13,773 bases of DNA from QEXZ01 sp034660015 (GCA_034660015.1 JAYEII010000026.1:1-13773), one strand, 5' to 3'; shown: positions 6,606 to 13,743, counted from the stretch's first letter. Program-made: numbers and translations. The notes: generated from the sequence alone by a model not told the origin.

Positions 6606-7532
6606 ATGATTATCCTTTCAGGTGGCACGGGAACACCAAAGCTGTTGGTGGGACTGAAACGAGTGTTCGAGGAGGAGGAAGAAGAAGAGCTGAATATAAT
6701 CGTTAACACTGCCGAAGACGTGTGGATTTCAGGCAATTTAGTTTGTCCCGATATAGATTCGGTACTTTATGCATTAGCGGGTGTAATAGACGAGCAAAAA
6801 TGGTGGGGCATCCGTGATGACGGCTTTGTTACGCATACCGCATTGAAAAAGTTAAATCACGATGAGCGGCTTATGCTCGGTGATAGAGACCGAGCAACGC
6901 ATATAATCAGGTCAGAGCTGTTAAGGCAGGGGAAGCGTCTGACCGATGCGACTGCTCTGCTCGCAAGAAGTTTCGGCATTGCCGCTAAAATAAAGATACT
7001 ACCGATGACTGATGACCCCGGAGCCGTAAGCACGCGGATACACACGCCGGAAGGCGAACTGCACTTTCAGGATTTCTGGGTATCGAAGAAGGGAGAACCG
7101 GAAGTTTTAGATGTCTCTTTTGACGGTGTAGAAGAAGTAAAACCATCAGAAGAAGTTATGAACGTGCTGAAGTCCGAGTCTGAAGAAGTGGTGATAATAG
7201 GACCAAGCAATCCGATAACGAGCATAGGACCCATTTTGAGTTTGGAAGGAGTAAGAGAGACGTTAAAACGTAAAAAAGTGGTGGCGATTTCACCAATCGT
7301 GGGCAATGAGCCAGTAAGCGGACCTGCGGGAAAATTCATGCGAGCAAAAGGGTTTGAGGTATCGCTTTACGGGGTATTCAAGTGTTACGAAGACTTCTTA
7401 GACGTGCTTATCATAGATACGGAGGATGAATGCACGGTGGAGGATGAAGAGGTGGATGTATTCAAAACCGACATTATAATAAGAAACGATGCGGATAGTG
7501 AAAAATTGGCAAAGTTTCTCCAAAATTTTTAG
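6606..7532 (+). CDS. cofD: 2-phospho-L-lactate (or phosphoenolpyruvate) transferase, F420 biosynthesis
   Basis: Joins the phospholactyl (or phosphoenolpyruvyl) group of the guanylyl-activated donor to Fo, giving F420-0 in the pathway to coenzyme F420, the deazaflavin hydride carrier of methanogens and their relatives. The 308-residue product has normal length and the family motifs: ILSGGTGTPKLL (3-14), NTAEDVWISG (34-43), PDIDSVLYALAG (48-59), PMTDDPGAVSTRI (133-145), IIGPSNPITSIGPIL (197-211) and AISPIVGNEPVSGPAGKFM (227-245). These cover the Fo- and GDP-binding sites of known CofD structures. A run of seven Glu residues (22-28) lies in the first helix and is probably only a surface feature. 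ATG 6606 starts 1 nt after the glycosyltransferase stop, indicating translational coupling at the end of the mvk operon. Confidence 0.95.
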   Translation: MIILSGGTGTPKLLVGLKRVFEEEEEEELNIIVNTAEDVWISGNLVCPDIDSVLYALAGVIDEQKWWGIRDDGFVTHTALKKLNHDERLMLGDRDRATHIIRSELLRQGKRLTDATALLARSFGIAAKIKILPMTDDPGAVSTRIHTPEGELHFQDFWVSKKGEPEVLDVSFDGVEEVKPSEEVMNVLKSESEEVVIIGPSNPITSIGPILSLEGVRETLKRKKVVAISPIVGNEPVSGPAGKFMRAKGFEVSLYGVFKCYEDFLDVLIIDTEDECTVEDEEVDVFKTDIIIRNDADSEKLAKFLQNF

Positions 7533-7597
7533 GCGATATGTAAAAACAATAAAAGTTAACAGCAAACTTTATTTATTACTAAATACTAACAACAACT
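7533..7597 (+). promoter_or_regulatory. Promoter of the ATPase/TOPRIM-like pair
   Basis: A 65-bp AT-rich spacer. CTTTATTTA at 7567-7575 is centred 27 nt before ATG 7598, which fits an archaeal TATA box driving a leaderless mRNA. The pair therefore has its own promoter and need not depend on the mvk-cofD operon. Confidence 0.6.
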
Positions 7598-8638
7598 ATG
7601 ATAACGAAACTGAGAATAAAGAATTTCAGGGGGATAAAAGAAGGAGAGATAGAATTAGCACCGCTGACAATCCTCTTGGGAGGAAATAATTCGGGGAAGA
7701 CAACGATTCTTGAAGCGTTGTTCTTAGCACCAAATCCTTTTCGCACGGTTCCTTATGTGATTGGTGGTAACTCAGCGGCAGAAGTCATACATTCGATGCA
7801 TGAAACTCTCAGCAGTGAGGGATATGCATTTTTGCTTTACAATTATACCGCAAACCAAGTCGAAATAGACTGTAAAGTGGATAGCGATGACTATTTGCTT
7901 CTATTCACTAAAAAAGGCACGGATATTATTGTATCCACAAACAAGCAAGAGACGGGAGAGATTTATTCAGCAACAGTTGATGGTAAAGAGATAAAAACAT
8001 GTAAGATTGGAAGAATGCTTGTATCCAATGATTGGGAGGAGAGGAATGTAGTAGAATTGCCCATAGAAAATACGCTCTTAATCAGCTCAAAATTGGTCAA
8101 AAGGGGTTATGAATACTTAGAGAGAAATTGGGCATCAATAATAAATTTGGGGATTTGCAAAAACGTTGCTGAGGACGTCTCAGGGCTTGTTTATGATAAT
8201 TACAGGGACATAACAATAGAACCTTTTCTTGGTGGGAAATTGGCAATTTACGGATTCTTAGAAGACGGGCGGAGGATAAGGCTTGGTGACCTTGGTGAAG
8301 GTGTCCAGAGTTATATAATTGCAAAGCTTCTTTACGAATTAGAGAAACCGAATGTCTTGCTCTGGGATGACATTGAAGCGCATCTCAATCCGAGAATGCT
8401 GCTGAGTATTGCTGAATGGTTTTTTGATATAGTAGAAAATGGCAATCAAGTCATTTTTACAACGCACAGTTTAGAGGCTGCGAGAACGATAGCGGGTTTA
8501 AATGAAGAAAAAGCAGCGATTTATCTGACTTCGGTGGAGAAGAGCAATCTTAAAGCTAAGAAACTTACATTAAATGACATAGAGGAGTTTCTCGAAGCGG
8601 GAATTGATGTGAGAGTTGCGGAGCCATTTTTACTATGA
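7598..8638 (+). CDS. OLD/RecF-like ABC-type ATPase (AAA_21-like), first gene of a two-gene unit
   Basis: SMC/RecF/OLD-type ATPase of 346 residues. The N-terminus MITKLRIKNFRGIKEGEIEL is classic for this class; Walker A GGNNSGKTT is at 28-36, an ABC-signature-like LGDLGEGVQS at 229-238, Walker B NVLLWDDIEAHLNP at 252-265, and a switch histidine in TTHSLEAAR (H290). The usual Walker B glutamate (LLIDEPEAH in relatives) is Asp258 here. No long coiled coil is visible, so it is a compact head domain rather than an SMC or Rad50 protein. The next gene overlaps it by 4 nt (ATGA), so the products are probably made together and may form a complex. GC content, estimated by eye, is near 38%, below most neighbouring genes, which suggests transfer. 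Comparable ATPase plus TOPRIM-type pairs include anti-phage systems (OLD-like, PARIS); a defence role is inference only. Confidence 0.85.
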   Translation: MITKLRIKNFRGIKEGEIELAPLTILLGGNNSGKTTILEALFLAPNPFRTVPYVIGGNSAAEVIHSMHETLSSEGYAFLLYNYTANQVEIDCKVDSDDYLLLFTKKGTDIIVSTNKQETGEIYSATVDGKEIKTCKIGRMLVSNDWEERNVVELPIENTLLISSKLVKRGYEYLERNWASIINLGICKNVAEDVSGLVYDNYRDITIEPFLGGKLAIYGFLEDGRRIRLGDLGEGVQSYIIAKLLYELEKPNVLLWDDIEAHLNPRMLLSIAEWFFDIVENGNQVIFTTHSLEAARTIAGLNEEKAAIYLTSVEKSNLKAKKLTLNDIEEFLEAGIDVRVAEPFLL

Positions 8639-9333
8639 AACTTTATACTTTAGACCCGAACAGTAGATTAGCAACAAACATAACCAAAATTTCAAGGGTT
8701 CTTAAGATGGATGTTCTCGTTAAAGGGGTAGATGTTTTAGATTTGGATACCATTGTGGTCATAGGCGACGGGACTCCTGATGATATAGCATTTAGCCTAA
8801 TTGCTTACCATTTAAATGGGGATGAAATAGCGGGAATAGTTAAACCTCCAGGAAGAACAGGTTTGGGCGTTAGCGATTTGATTCCAACATACCTGAAAGG
8901 GAAAGTTCGCAAAATCATGGTTTTAATGGATCAAGAAGATGAGCCCCTCAATACAATTTGTGAGAGAACCCAAAATAGCCTGAAAAAGCTTGCAAAGTGC
9001 AAAATCAAAATAATTGATGAGGAGGGCAAAAGCGAAAAAAGACAGAAAGTTTACAAATGTAAATATGGTGGCAAAGAATTCGAGTTGATACTTGTTATAA
9101 ACGGTCTTGATGAAATCCACACAGACAAGCACACCATAGAAGATCATTTACTGAAAGTTGCGGAAATGCTTTCAATAAAAGTTGAAGATTTTGAAACTTC
9201 CAAAGAGGCTTGGAAATCCATTGAGCGTCGTCATGTGGAAATTTTCAAAGGATTAAAGGAGAAAAGGAACATTGTGGGAAGTGTATTTCCACAGCAAATT
9301 AAAGGATGTGAGTATCTAAAATCTATAAGTTAA
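8635..9333 (+). CDS. Unrecognised protein with TOPRIM-like acidic motifs, partner of the ATPase
   Basis: I do not firmly recognise this 232-residue protein. Its layout resembles small TOPRIM-type proteins found beside ATPases (DUF3226- or DUF4435-like). A first strand and acidic loop, TIVVIGDGTPDDIAFSLI (39-56), lies where TOPRIM proteins have VEG..D..F, with Asp45 in the place of the Glu. A second strand, KIMVLMDQEDEPLNT (93-107), has the DxDxD-like D99-E101-E103 cluster. Later come VINGLDEIHTDKHTIEDHLL (154-173) and a basic tail. There is no signal peptide or membrane segment. If the TOPRIM reading is right it would be a metal-dependent nuclease or nuclease-like partner of the ATPase; alternatively it is an unrelated alpha/beta protein. 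It starts inside the ATPase stop codon (4-nt overlap) and is the most AT-rich gene of the window by eye (about 30-38% GC in sampled lines). Confidence 0.6.
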   Translation: MKLYTLDPNSRLATNITKISRVLKMDVLVKGVDVLDLDTIVVIGDGTPDDIAFSLIAYHLNGDEIAGIVKPPGRTGLGVSDLIPTYLKGKVRKIMVLMDQEDEPLNTICERTQNSLKKLAKCKIKIIDEEGKSEKRQKVYKCKYGGKEFELILVINGLDEIHTDKHTIEDHLLKVAEMLSIKVEDFETSKEAWKSIERRHVEIFKGLKEKRNIVGSVFPQQIKGCEYLKSIS

Positions 9334-9382
9334 GGTCGTATTTTTGTTTTACCATAGCTTTAATGCAATACGAAAGAACAAA
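9334..9382 (+). promoter_or_regulatory. Probable promoter of the presenilin-like gene
   Basis: CTTTAAT at 9358-9364 lies about 22 nt before ATG 9383, compatible with a TATA box and a leaderless or near-leaderless mRNA. A possible in-frame TTG start at 9344 lies upstream of this box and is therefore unlikely. Confidence 0.4.
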
Positions 9383-10309
9383 ATGAACGAAAACAAAAAC
9401 GAAGAACAAAAAGCAGAACCAGAGCTAGAGCCAGAATCACAAGCACAAGAGATGAGTCCTGTTCTATGCATAGGAATGGGTCTTTTTATCGTGTTCACGG
9501 CAGTAATTGCGTTGATGCTTGCGGCACCGTTTGACGCTTCTGGAGTAAAGGCATTTGAAAATCCCGAATCGGTGTGGAATCCCGTCTATTTTGTTATTCT
9601 TATTATATGTTTCACGGCGTTTATTCTCGCGGTGCTCAGGTTTGGCGGGCAGAAACTTGTCCATTTTGTGATGCTTGCGGCAGTGGCAGTAACGATATAT
9701 TACGTGCTGGCTGTTCTTACACTTCCTTATGCTTACATCGCTATAATCGGCACTATTGCACTTACTCTTCTGCTGTATAAATATCCCGAATGGTACGTCC
9801 TCGATGCAACGGGTTTGATAATAGCTGGAGGAGCAGCGGCGATATTCGGAATTTCGCTAATACCTAAACTAATCGTGCTACTAATGATAATTTTAGCGGT
9901 GTATGATGCAATTGCGGTTTACAAGACGAAACACATGGTGTCGCTGGCAGAATCCATCGTGGATTTGCGAATACCCGTCCTTTTTGTCCTGCCGCGGAAG
10001 CGGAATTTTTCATTACTCCGCGAGAAGGGCCAGGATAAGGGTAAGACCGAGATGGAAGAAGCATTCTTCATGGGGCTTGGCGATGCGATTATCCCTTCTA
10101 TGCTGGTTGTATCTGCAAATTGTATGTCTGTATTTACTTACTACTGGGGGCTGATAAACGCACCTGCTTTGGGTGCGTTAATAGGCACTCTGGCGGGTTA
10201 TGCGGTGCTGAGCAGAATTGCGGGCAGGGGCAAACCGCACGCAGGGCTGCCGTTTCTTAATTCAGGTGCGATAATAGGGTTTCTGGTCGGCTATTTTGCC
10301 TTTATTTGA
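9383..10309 (+). CDS. Presenilin/signal-peptide-peptidase-like intramembrane aspartyl protease (PSH)
   Basis: Archaeal homologue of presenilin and signal peptide peptidase (peptidase family A22), which cuts substrates inside the membrane. The 308-residue product (from ATG 9383) has a hydrophilic Glu-rich N-terminus of about 23 residues, then about nine hydrophobic segments. Both catalytic Asp motifs are present: AVYDAIAVY (D175) and MGLGDAIIPSML (GxGD, D234). The third active-site motif appears as GLPFLNSG (288-295), in the position of PALP in eukaryotic presenilins. A hydrophilic loop with REKGQDKGKTEMEE (213-226) between the catalytic segments matches the cytosolic loop of the family. Its natural substrates cannot be read from sequence. 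The next gene, on the opposite strand, encodes a single-pass membrane-anchored protein, the only obvious candidate nearby. Confidence 0.9.
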   Translation: MNENKNEEQKAEPELEPESQAQEMSPVLCIGMGLFIVFTAVIALMLAAPFDASGVKAFENPESVWNPVYFVILIICFTAFILAVLRFGGQKLVHFVMLAAVAVTIYYVLAVLTLPYAYIAIIGTIALTLLLYKYPEWYVLDATGLIIAGGAAAIFGISLIPKLIVLLMIILAVYDAIAVYKTKHMVSLAESIVDLRIPVLFVLPRKRNFSLLREKGQDKGKTEMEEAFFMGLGDAIIPSMLVVSANCMSVFTYYWGLINAPALGALIGTLAGYAVLSRIAGRGKPHAGLPFLNSGAIIGFLVGYFAFI

Positions 10310-10336
10310 ACATTCAAACACCTATGTTAAGTCCGT

Positions 10337-10359
10337 ATGGCCAGATACGTCATGGCTAT
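10337..10359 (+). terminator. Weak hairpin between convergent genes
   Basis: ATGGCC (10337-10342) can pair with GGCTAT (10354-10359) over six bases including one G-T wobble, around an 11-nt loop. It lies in the 49-bp spacer between two convergent genes. No T-tract follows on the plus strand, so terminator function is doubtful. Confidence 0.25.
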
Positions 10360-10862
10360 CACTGAGGGGGTTTTAATTCAATGGTCACGTTCCCACTCCG
10401 AGCAAGTTTATTACCCGTTTGAATTGACCGGATATAGGCGTGCATTTTAAAGTTTCCGGTGAACGGTTTTTCTTTTCTGTTCCATGCATTAAAGGTATAA
10501 CTTGATTCTCCTCCCGGACCCATATCTATCACCATTAATCGTTCAGCGGGTAATTTCCAGTATTTAGCGCCCTCCTTCGGGTAGACCACCTCTATGCCAA
10601 CACCGTAAGCATCGCGATAAATAATCTCCTCCCCGTTGTTCTGCACCGTAACGCAGACTGTAACAGATTCGCCCGGGTCAATTGTTACCACGCGGTTGCT
10701 TAATAGAGATGGTTTTGGATTTTCAACTTTAATATCAATAAATTCTAAGTCAAACTCCGATTGGTCTTCAAAATATCCAGAAAACGCAACTACGGCGACC
10801 ACCAGTAACAGTATCGCTAATGCCGCTCCCATTCGTATTCTTATTGCGGTTTTTGATTTCAT
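10359..10862 (-). CDS. Membrane-anchored extracytoplasmic protein with CARDB-like beta domain
   Basis: Hypothetical protein of 167 residues. The basic N-terminus MKSKTAIRIRMG is followed by one hydrophobic stretch (about 13-28, ALAILLLVVAVVAFSG) without an obvious cleavage site, so a signal anchor with the remainder outside the cell is most likely; an uncleaved signal peptide is equivalent here. The rest looks all-beta and Ig-like: VVTIDPGESVTVCVTVQNNG (58-77) resembles the CARDB/DUF11 type of cell-surface domain, then MGPGGESSYTFNAW (113-126) and a terminal strand NVTIELKPP (158-166). NVTI contains a possible N-glycosylation sequon. No catalytic motif is seen. It is convergent with the presenilin-like protease gene and divergent from the UbiD-family gene, with its own TATA-like TGTATATGG about 25 nt upstream. 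Confidence 0.7.
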   Translation of the reverse strand: MKSKTAIRIRMGAALAILLLVVAVVAFSGYFEDQSEFDLEFIDIKVENPKPSLLSNRVVTIDPGESVTVCVTVQNNGEEIIYRDAYGVGIEVVYPKEGAKYWKLPAERLMVIDMGPGGESSYTFNAWNRKEKPFTGNFKMHAYIRSIQTGNKLARSGNVTIELKPPQ

Positions 10863-10926
10863 TTTATAGTTTTTTATTATTCCATATACATTTAAATTTA
10901 AACATTATTTGATTAGCTACCAAAAA
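10863..10926. promoter_or_regulatory. Divergent promoter region: surface protein and UbiD-family gene
   Basis: Plus strand: TTTAAATTTAAA (10891-10902) is a TATA box centred about 30 nt before ATG 10927, supporting that start over TTG 10909. Minus strand: TGTATATGG (about 10882-10890) lies about 25 nt before the ATG at 10862. The spacer holds nothing else. Confidence 0.6.
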
Positions 10927-12222
10927 ATGAGAGAATTTAAAGATAGGATGGCGAAGGAAGGGAAGTTAGTAGAGATTGAGCGTGAAGTATCGCCAAAATA
11001 CGAGGTTGCAGATATTTATGCCGAGCTGGAACGAAAAGGCAACAAACTGCCTGTTCTTTTTCATTCCGTTGACGGCATGCACAACGTCAAAGTCATAATG
11101 AATGTAGTTGGCGGGCGGCAAATGCTGGCAGAATTGCTTGGTACCTCTTATACCGAGCTCACACCATTTATGGCGAAAATCGCGGAAGGCGGGAACAATG
11201 ACGATGGAAAAGTGAAGATAGTAGAGGATTCGGCGACAAAAGAAGTGGTCGGCGAGCCGAATTTAAACGAGTTACCTATATTGACCCATTTCAGGGGGGA
11301 TGGTGGCGCTTACATCACGGGAGGCGTGGTTGTCGCGGAATTGGATGGCGTGATGAACGCATCCATTCATCGGTTGATGGTATTGGACGATAAAAGATTA
11401 GCGGCAAGGCTTGTTCCTTCTCGTCACCTGTATAAGATGCATCGTGAAGCGATAGAAAGAGGGGAGGACTTAAAAGTCGGAATTGCTATAGGGGTAGACC
11501 CGTTAGTCCTTTTAGCTGCTTCTACAAGGGTCCCGCCGGGTAAGGAGTTTGACTATGCCTCAGCACTGAAAAAAGAACCGGTGGAGCTTTTCAAGCTGGC
11601 TAATGGCGTAGCGGTTCCACATGCGGAAATCATTCTGGAAGGTTACATAGGCGAAACACGAGCAAAAGAAGGCCCTTTTATTGATATCACTGGCACTTAT
11701 GACCTGATACGTGAAGAGCCGGTTATCACGCTTACGCGAATGTATCGGCGAAAAGACGCGATTTATCATGCCATTCTACCCTCAGGTGCAGAGCATAAGC
11801 TGCTTATGGGTGTGCCTTACGAACCCTTGATGTTCCGAGCAGTAGAGCGTGTAGCACGAGTAAAGAACGTGTTTTTAACCGAAGGCGGCTGTTGCTATTT
11901 GCATGCCGTGGTGCAGATAAAGAAAGAGAAGGAAGGAGAGCAAAAAAACGCGATTATCGCTGCTTTTGCTGCACATCCAAGCCTCAAACGTGTTGTCGTA
12001 GTTGATGACGACATAGACGTATTTAGCTCGAATGATGTGGAGTACGCAGTAGCGACGCGGGTTCGTTGGGATGAGGATATGGTACTCATCCAAAATGCGA
12101 AAGGGTCGTCACTTGACCCTTCATCGAAAAATGGACTCACAACAAAGTTCGGGATAGATGCGACAAAGGAGCTGGGTGAGGCGGGAAAGGCGTATGAGCG
12201 CGTTGTAAGAACAGGAAAATAA
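10927..12222 (+). CDS. UbiD-family prenylated-FMN decarboxylase, probably anhydromevalonate-phosphate decarboxylase
   Basis: Decarboxylase of the UbiD family, which uses prenylated FMN made by a UbiX-type enzyme. In archaea, single UbiD homologues of this size have been assigned to decarboxylation of trans-anhydromevalonate 5-phosphate to isopentenyl phosphate in the modified mevalonate pathway; mevalonate kinase at 4217 supports that role, which remains inference. From ATG 10927 it has 431 residues. Visible motifs: NASIHRLMV with the conserved Arg (R149), RLVPSRHLY (161-169), the active-site stretch EGPFIDITGTYD (E248 and D253, the carboxylates corresponding to EGPFGE/D in known UbiD proteins), AILPSGAEHKLLMG (282-295) and VDDDIDVFSSNDVEYAVATR (359-378). 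The SRHLY and DDIDVF motifs are hallmark family positions. Other UbiD substrates such as aromatic acids cannot be excluded. Confidence 0.85.
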   Translation: MREFKDRMAKEGKLVEIEREVSPKYEVADIYAELERKGNKLPVLFHSVDGMHNVKVIMNVVGGRQMLAELLGTSYTELTPFMAKIAEGGNNDDGKVKIVEDSATKEVVGEPNLNELPILTHFRGDGGAYITGGVVVAELDGVMNASIHRLMVLDDKRLAARLVPSRHLYKMHREAIERGEDLKVGIAIGVDPLVLLAASTRVPPGKEFDYASALKKEPVELFKLANGVAVPHAEIILEGYIGETRAKEGPFIDITGTYDLIREEPVITLTRMYRRKDAIYHAILPSGAEHKLLMGVPYEPLMFRAVERVARVKNVFLTEGGCCYLHAVVQIKKEKEGEQKNAIIAAFAAHPSLKRVVVVDDDIDVFSSNDVEYAVATRVRWDEDMVLIQNAKGSSLDPSSKNGLTTKFGIDATKELGEAGKAYERVVRTGK

Positions 12223-12224
12223 AT

Positions 12225-12272
12225 AAATCCGTGTCTTGACTTAAATAGAAGGAAGATATAGTATATATACAA
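12225..12272 (+). promoter_or_regulatory. Promoter of thiC; copy B of the element shared with the HAD gene
   Basis: CTTAAATA (12240-12247) is the likely TATA box, predicting transcription near 12270 and a leader of about 16 nt. The 33-nt core 12240-12272 matches 3058-3090 with two T/A differences, and AAATCCGTG (12225-12233) is also shared; the copies differ by a 5-nt indel between these blocks. GTATATATAC (12261-12270) is a perfect 10-bp palindrome here, imperfect in copy A. A TPP riboswitch cannot fit in so short a leader. Confidence 0.7.
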
Positions 12273-12285
12273 CAAAAAAGCAAAA

Positions 12286-13569
12286 ATGAGCGCCATTCAC
12301 GTTACGGTCAACTGGGACGAGAAGGAATTAGAGAAAGTCGCCTCAGCCGAAGGACTCAGCATGGAGAAACTGCGACGACTTCTCGAGACCGGTAGAGTTG
12401 TAATCCCGAGAAATGCAAAGAGGGACATAGCACTAAAAGCGATTGGTGAAGGAGTAAGCACGAAAGTGAACGTGAACGTAGGCACGTCAAAGGATTACCT
12501 TAACATCGAAGATGAAGTAGAGAAGGCAAAGATTGCCGTGAAATACGGTGCTGATGCGATAATGGACCTCTCTACGGGTAACAGCAGCAGTCTCGATGAA
12601 ACACGAAGAGCGATTTTAAAGGAAGTGGATGTACCGGTCGGAACGGTGCCAATCTACCAGGCAGGTTTAGAAAAGGCAGAAGAGCGAGCTGTGATAGACA
12701 TGAGCGCAGATGACATGTTCAACGCAGTGAGGAAACATGCAAAAGACGGCATTGACTTTGTTACCATTCATGCAGGCGTGAATTTGAATTCGCTGGCACG
12801 ATTAAGGAAGAGTGAACGTATCCTGGACGTTGTCAGTCGCGGTGGCGCTTTTCTCGTTGCCTGGATGATATATAACGAGCGAGAAAATCCGTTTTATGAT
12901 GAATATGATTACTTGCTGGAAATAGCAAACGAGTATGAACTGACAATTAGCCTGGGTGATGGGATGCGTCCCGGCTGCATTTCCGATGCCTCAGACCGTG
13001 CGAAATACATGGAAACAATCATTCTTGGTGAACTCGTGAAACGTGCACGTGAAGAAGGAGTGCAGGCAATGGTTGAAGGTCCCGGGCATGTGCCACTGGA
13101 CGAAATAGAGGCATCTGTGAAGACGATAAAACATATAACTGATTTTGCACCACTATATCTCCTGGGGCCTCTTGTTACCGACATCGCACCCGGATACGAC
13201 CACTTTGTCAGTGCGATAGGAGGGGCGGTTGCGGGAATGTACGGTGCTGATTTCCTTTGCATGGTCTCGCCGTCAGAGCATCTGGCTCTGCCCTCCGTGA
13301 ACGACATAAAAGAAGGCACGATAGTAACGAAAATAGCGGCACATGTGGCGGACATTGTGAAAGAGGGGCAAAGAGAGAGGGCAAAACGCATGGACGATGA
13401 AATGGCGTATGCGAGGAAGAATCTGGATTGGGAACGGCAACTGGAACTCGCGATAAATCCTGAGGAGGCACGGAGGATAAGAAACAGCAGACCTTCGGAA
13501 AGCGATGCCTGTTCTATCTGCGGTGATTTGTGCGCGATAAAGCTCCTGAAGGAATTTTTGAAGAAGTGA
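12286..13569 (+). CDS. thiC: Phosphomethylpyrimidine synthase ThiC
   Basis: Radical SAM enzyme that rearranges aminoimidazole ribotide into HMP-phosphate, the pyrimidine half of thiamine. The 427-residue product lacks the long N-terminal extension of many bacterial ThiC proteins, as expected for archaea. Conserved blocks: VIPRNAK (39-45), YGADAIMDLSTG (87-98), VPVGTVPIYQA (116-126), DFVTIHAGVN (157-166), VVSRGG (182-187), SLGDGMRPG (222-230), VEGPGHVP (263-270, metal ligand H268), LGPLVTDIAPGYDH (293-306) and SPSEHLALP (328-336, H332). The C-terminal iron-sulfur motif reads ACSICGDLCAIK, with C409, C412 and C416. That is CX2CX3C, one residue shorter than the canonical CX2CX4C of bacterial ThiC; I believe archaeal paralogues can show this spacing but cannot confirm it here. 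The start at ATG 12286 fits the TATA box at 12240. It is the last gene in the window. Confidence 0.96.
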   Translation: MSAIHVTVNWDEKELEKVASAEGLSMEKLRRLLETGRVVIPRNAKRDIALKAIGEGVSTKVNVNVGTSKDYLNIEDEVEKAKIAVKYGADAIMDLSTGNSSSLDETRRAILKEVDVPVGTVPIYQAGLEKAEERAVIDMSADDMFNAVRKHAKDGIDFVTIHAGVNLNSLARLRKSERILDVVSRGGAFLVAWMIYNERENPFYDEYDYLLEIANEYELTISLGDGMRPGCISDASDRAKYMETIILGELVKRAREEGVQAMVEGPGHVPLDEIEASVKTIKHITDFAPLYLLGPLVTDIAPGYDHFVSAIGGAVAGMYGADFLCMVSPSEHLALPSVNDIKEGTIVTKIAAHVADIVKEGQRERAKRMDDEMAYARKNLDWERQLELAINPEEARRIRNSRPSESDACSICGDLCAIKLLKEFLKK

Positions 13570-13609
13570 ATTTATAGCGATTTATTATGGTGTTGAATCT
13601 GTCGAGGGC

Positions 13610-13651
13610 TTTGCCCCTGAAGTCTAAAAAAGCGGTGACTTTGGGGGCAGA
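13610..13651 (+). terminator. Long stable hairpin 41 nt after thiC (terminator or structured RNA)
   Basis: TGCCCCTGAAGTC (13612-13624) pairs along its whole length with GACTTTGGGGGCA (13637-13649), 13 pairs with two G-T wobbles around a 12-nt A-rich loop; a T-G wobble and a T-A pair extend it to 13610-13651. It is the strongest dyad I found in the window. No T-tract follows directly, so it may protect or process the thiC 3' end rather than terminate, or belong to a small structured RNA or a mobile-element end. Confidence 0.5.
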
Positions 13652-13743
13652 TGATAGAGTTTAGGAGCAAAGTGGAATAAGTAGCGAAAAACTATAAAAT
13701 CGGTCAGAACCGAAAATCATTTAATTTGAAATCACAATGTTAC

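Noticed and set aside
12223..12285. TPP riboswitch upstream of thiC
   Set aside because: The spacer is only 63 bp, the predicted leader about 16 nt, and no thi-box helices are visible.
12909..13391. Long open frame on the minus strand within thiC (160 codons)
   Set aside because: It lies wholly inside a certain gene, and its Ser/Pro/Cys-rich product is the usual antisense shadow.
13587..13664. 25-codon frame after thiC with a TATA-like stretch in front
   Set aside because: Too short, no recognisable family, and it spans the strong hairpin, so it is more likely structural DNA or RNA than a coding gene.
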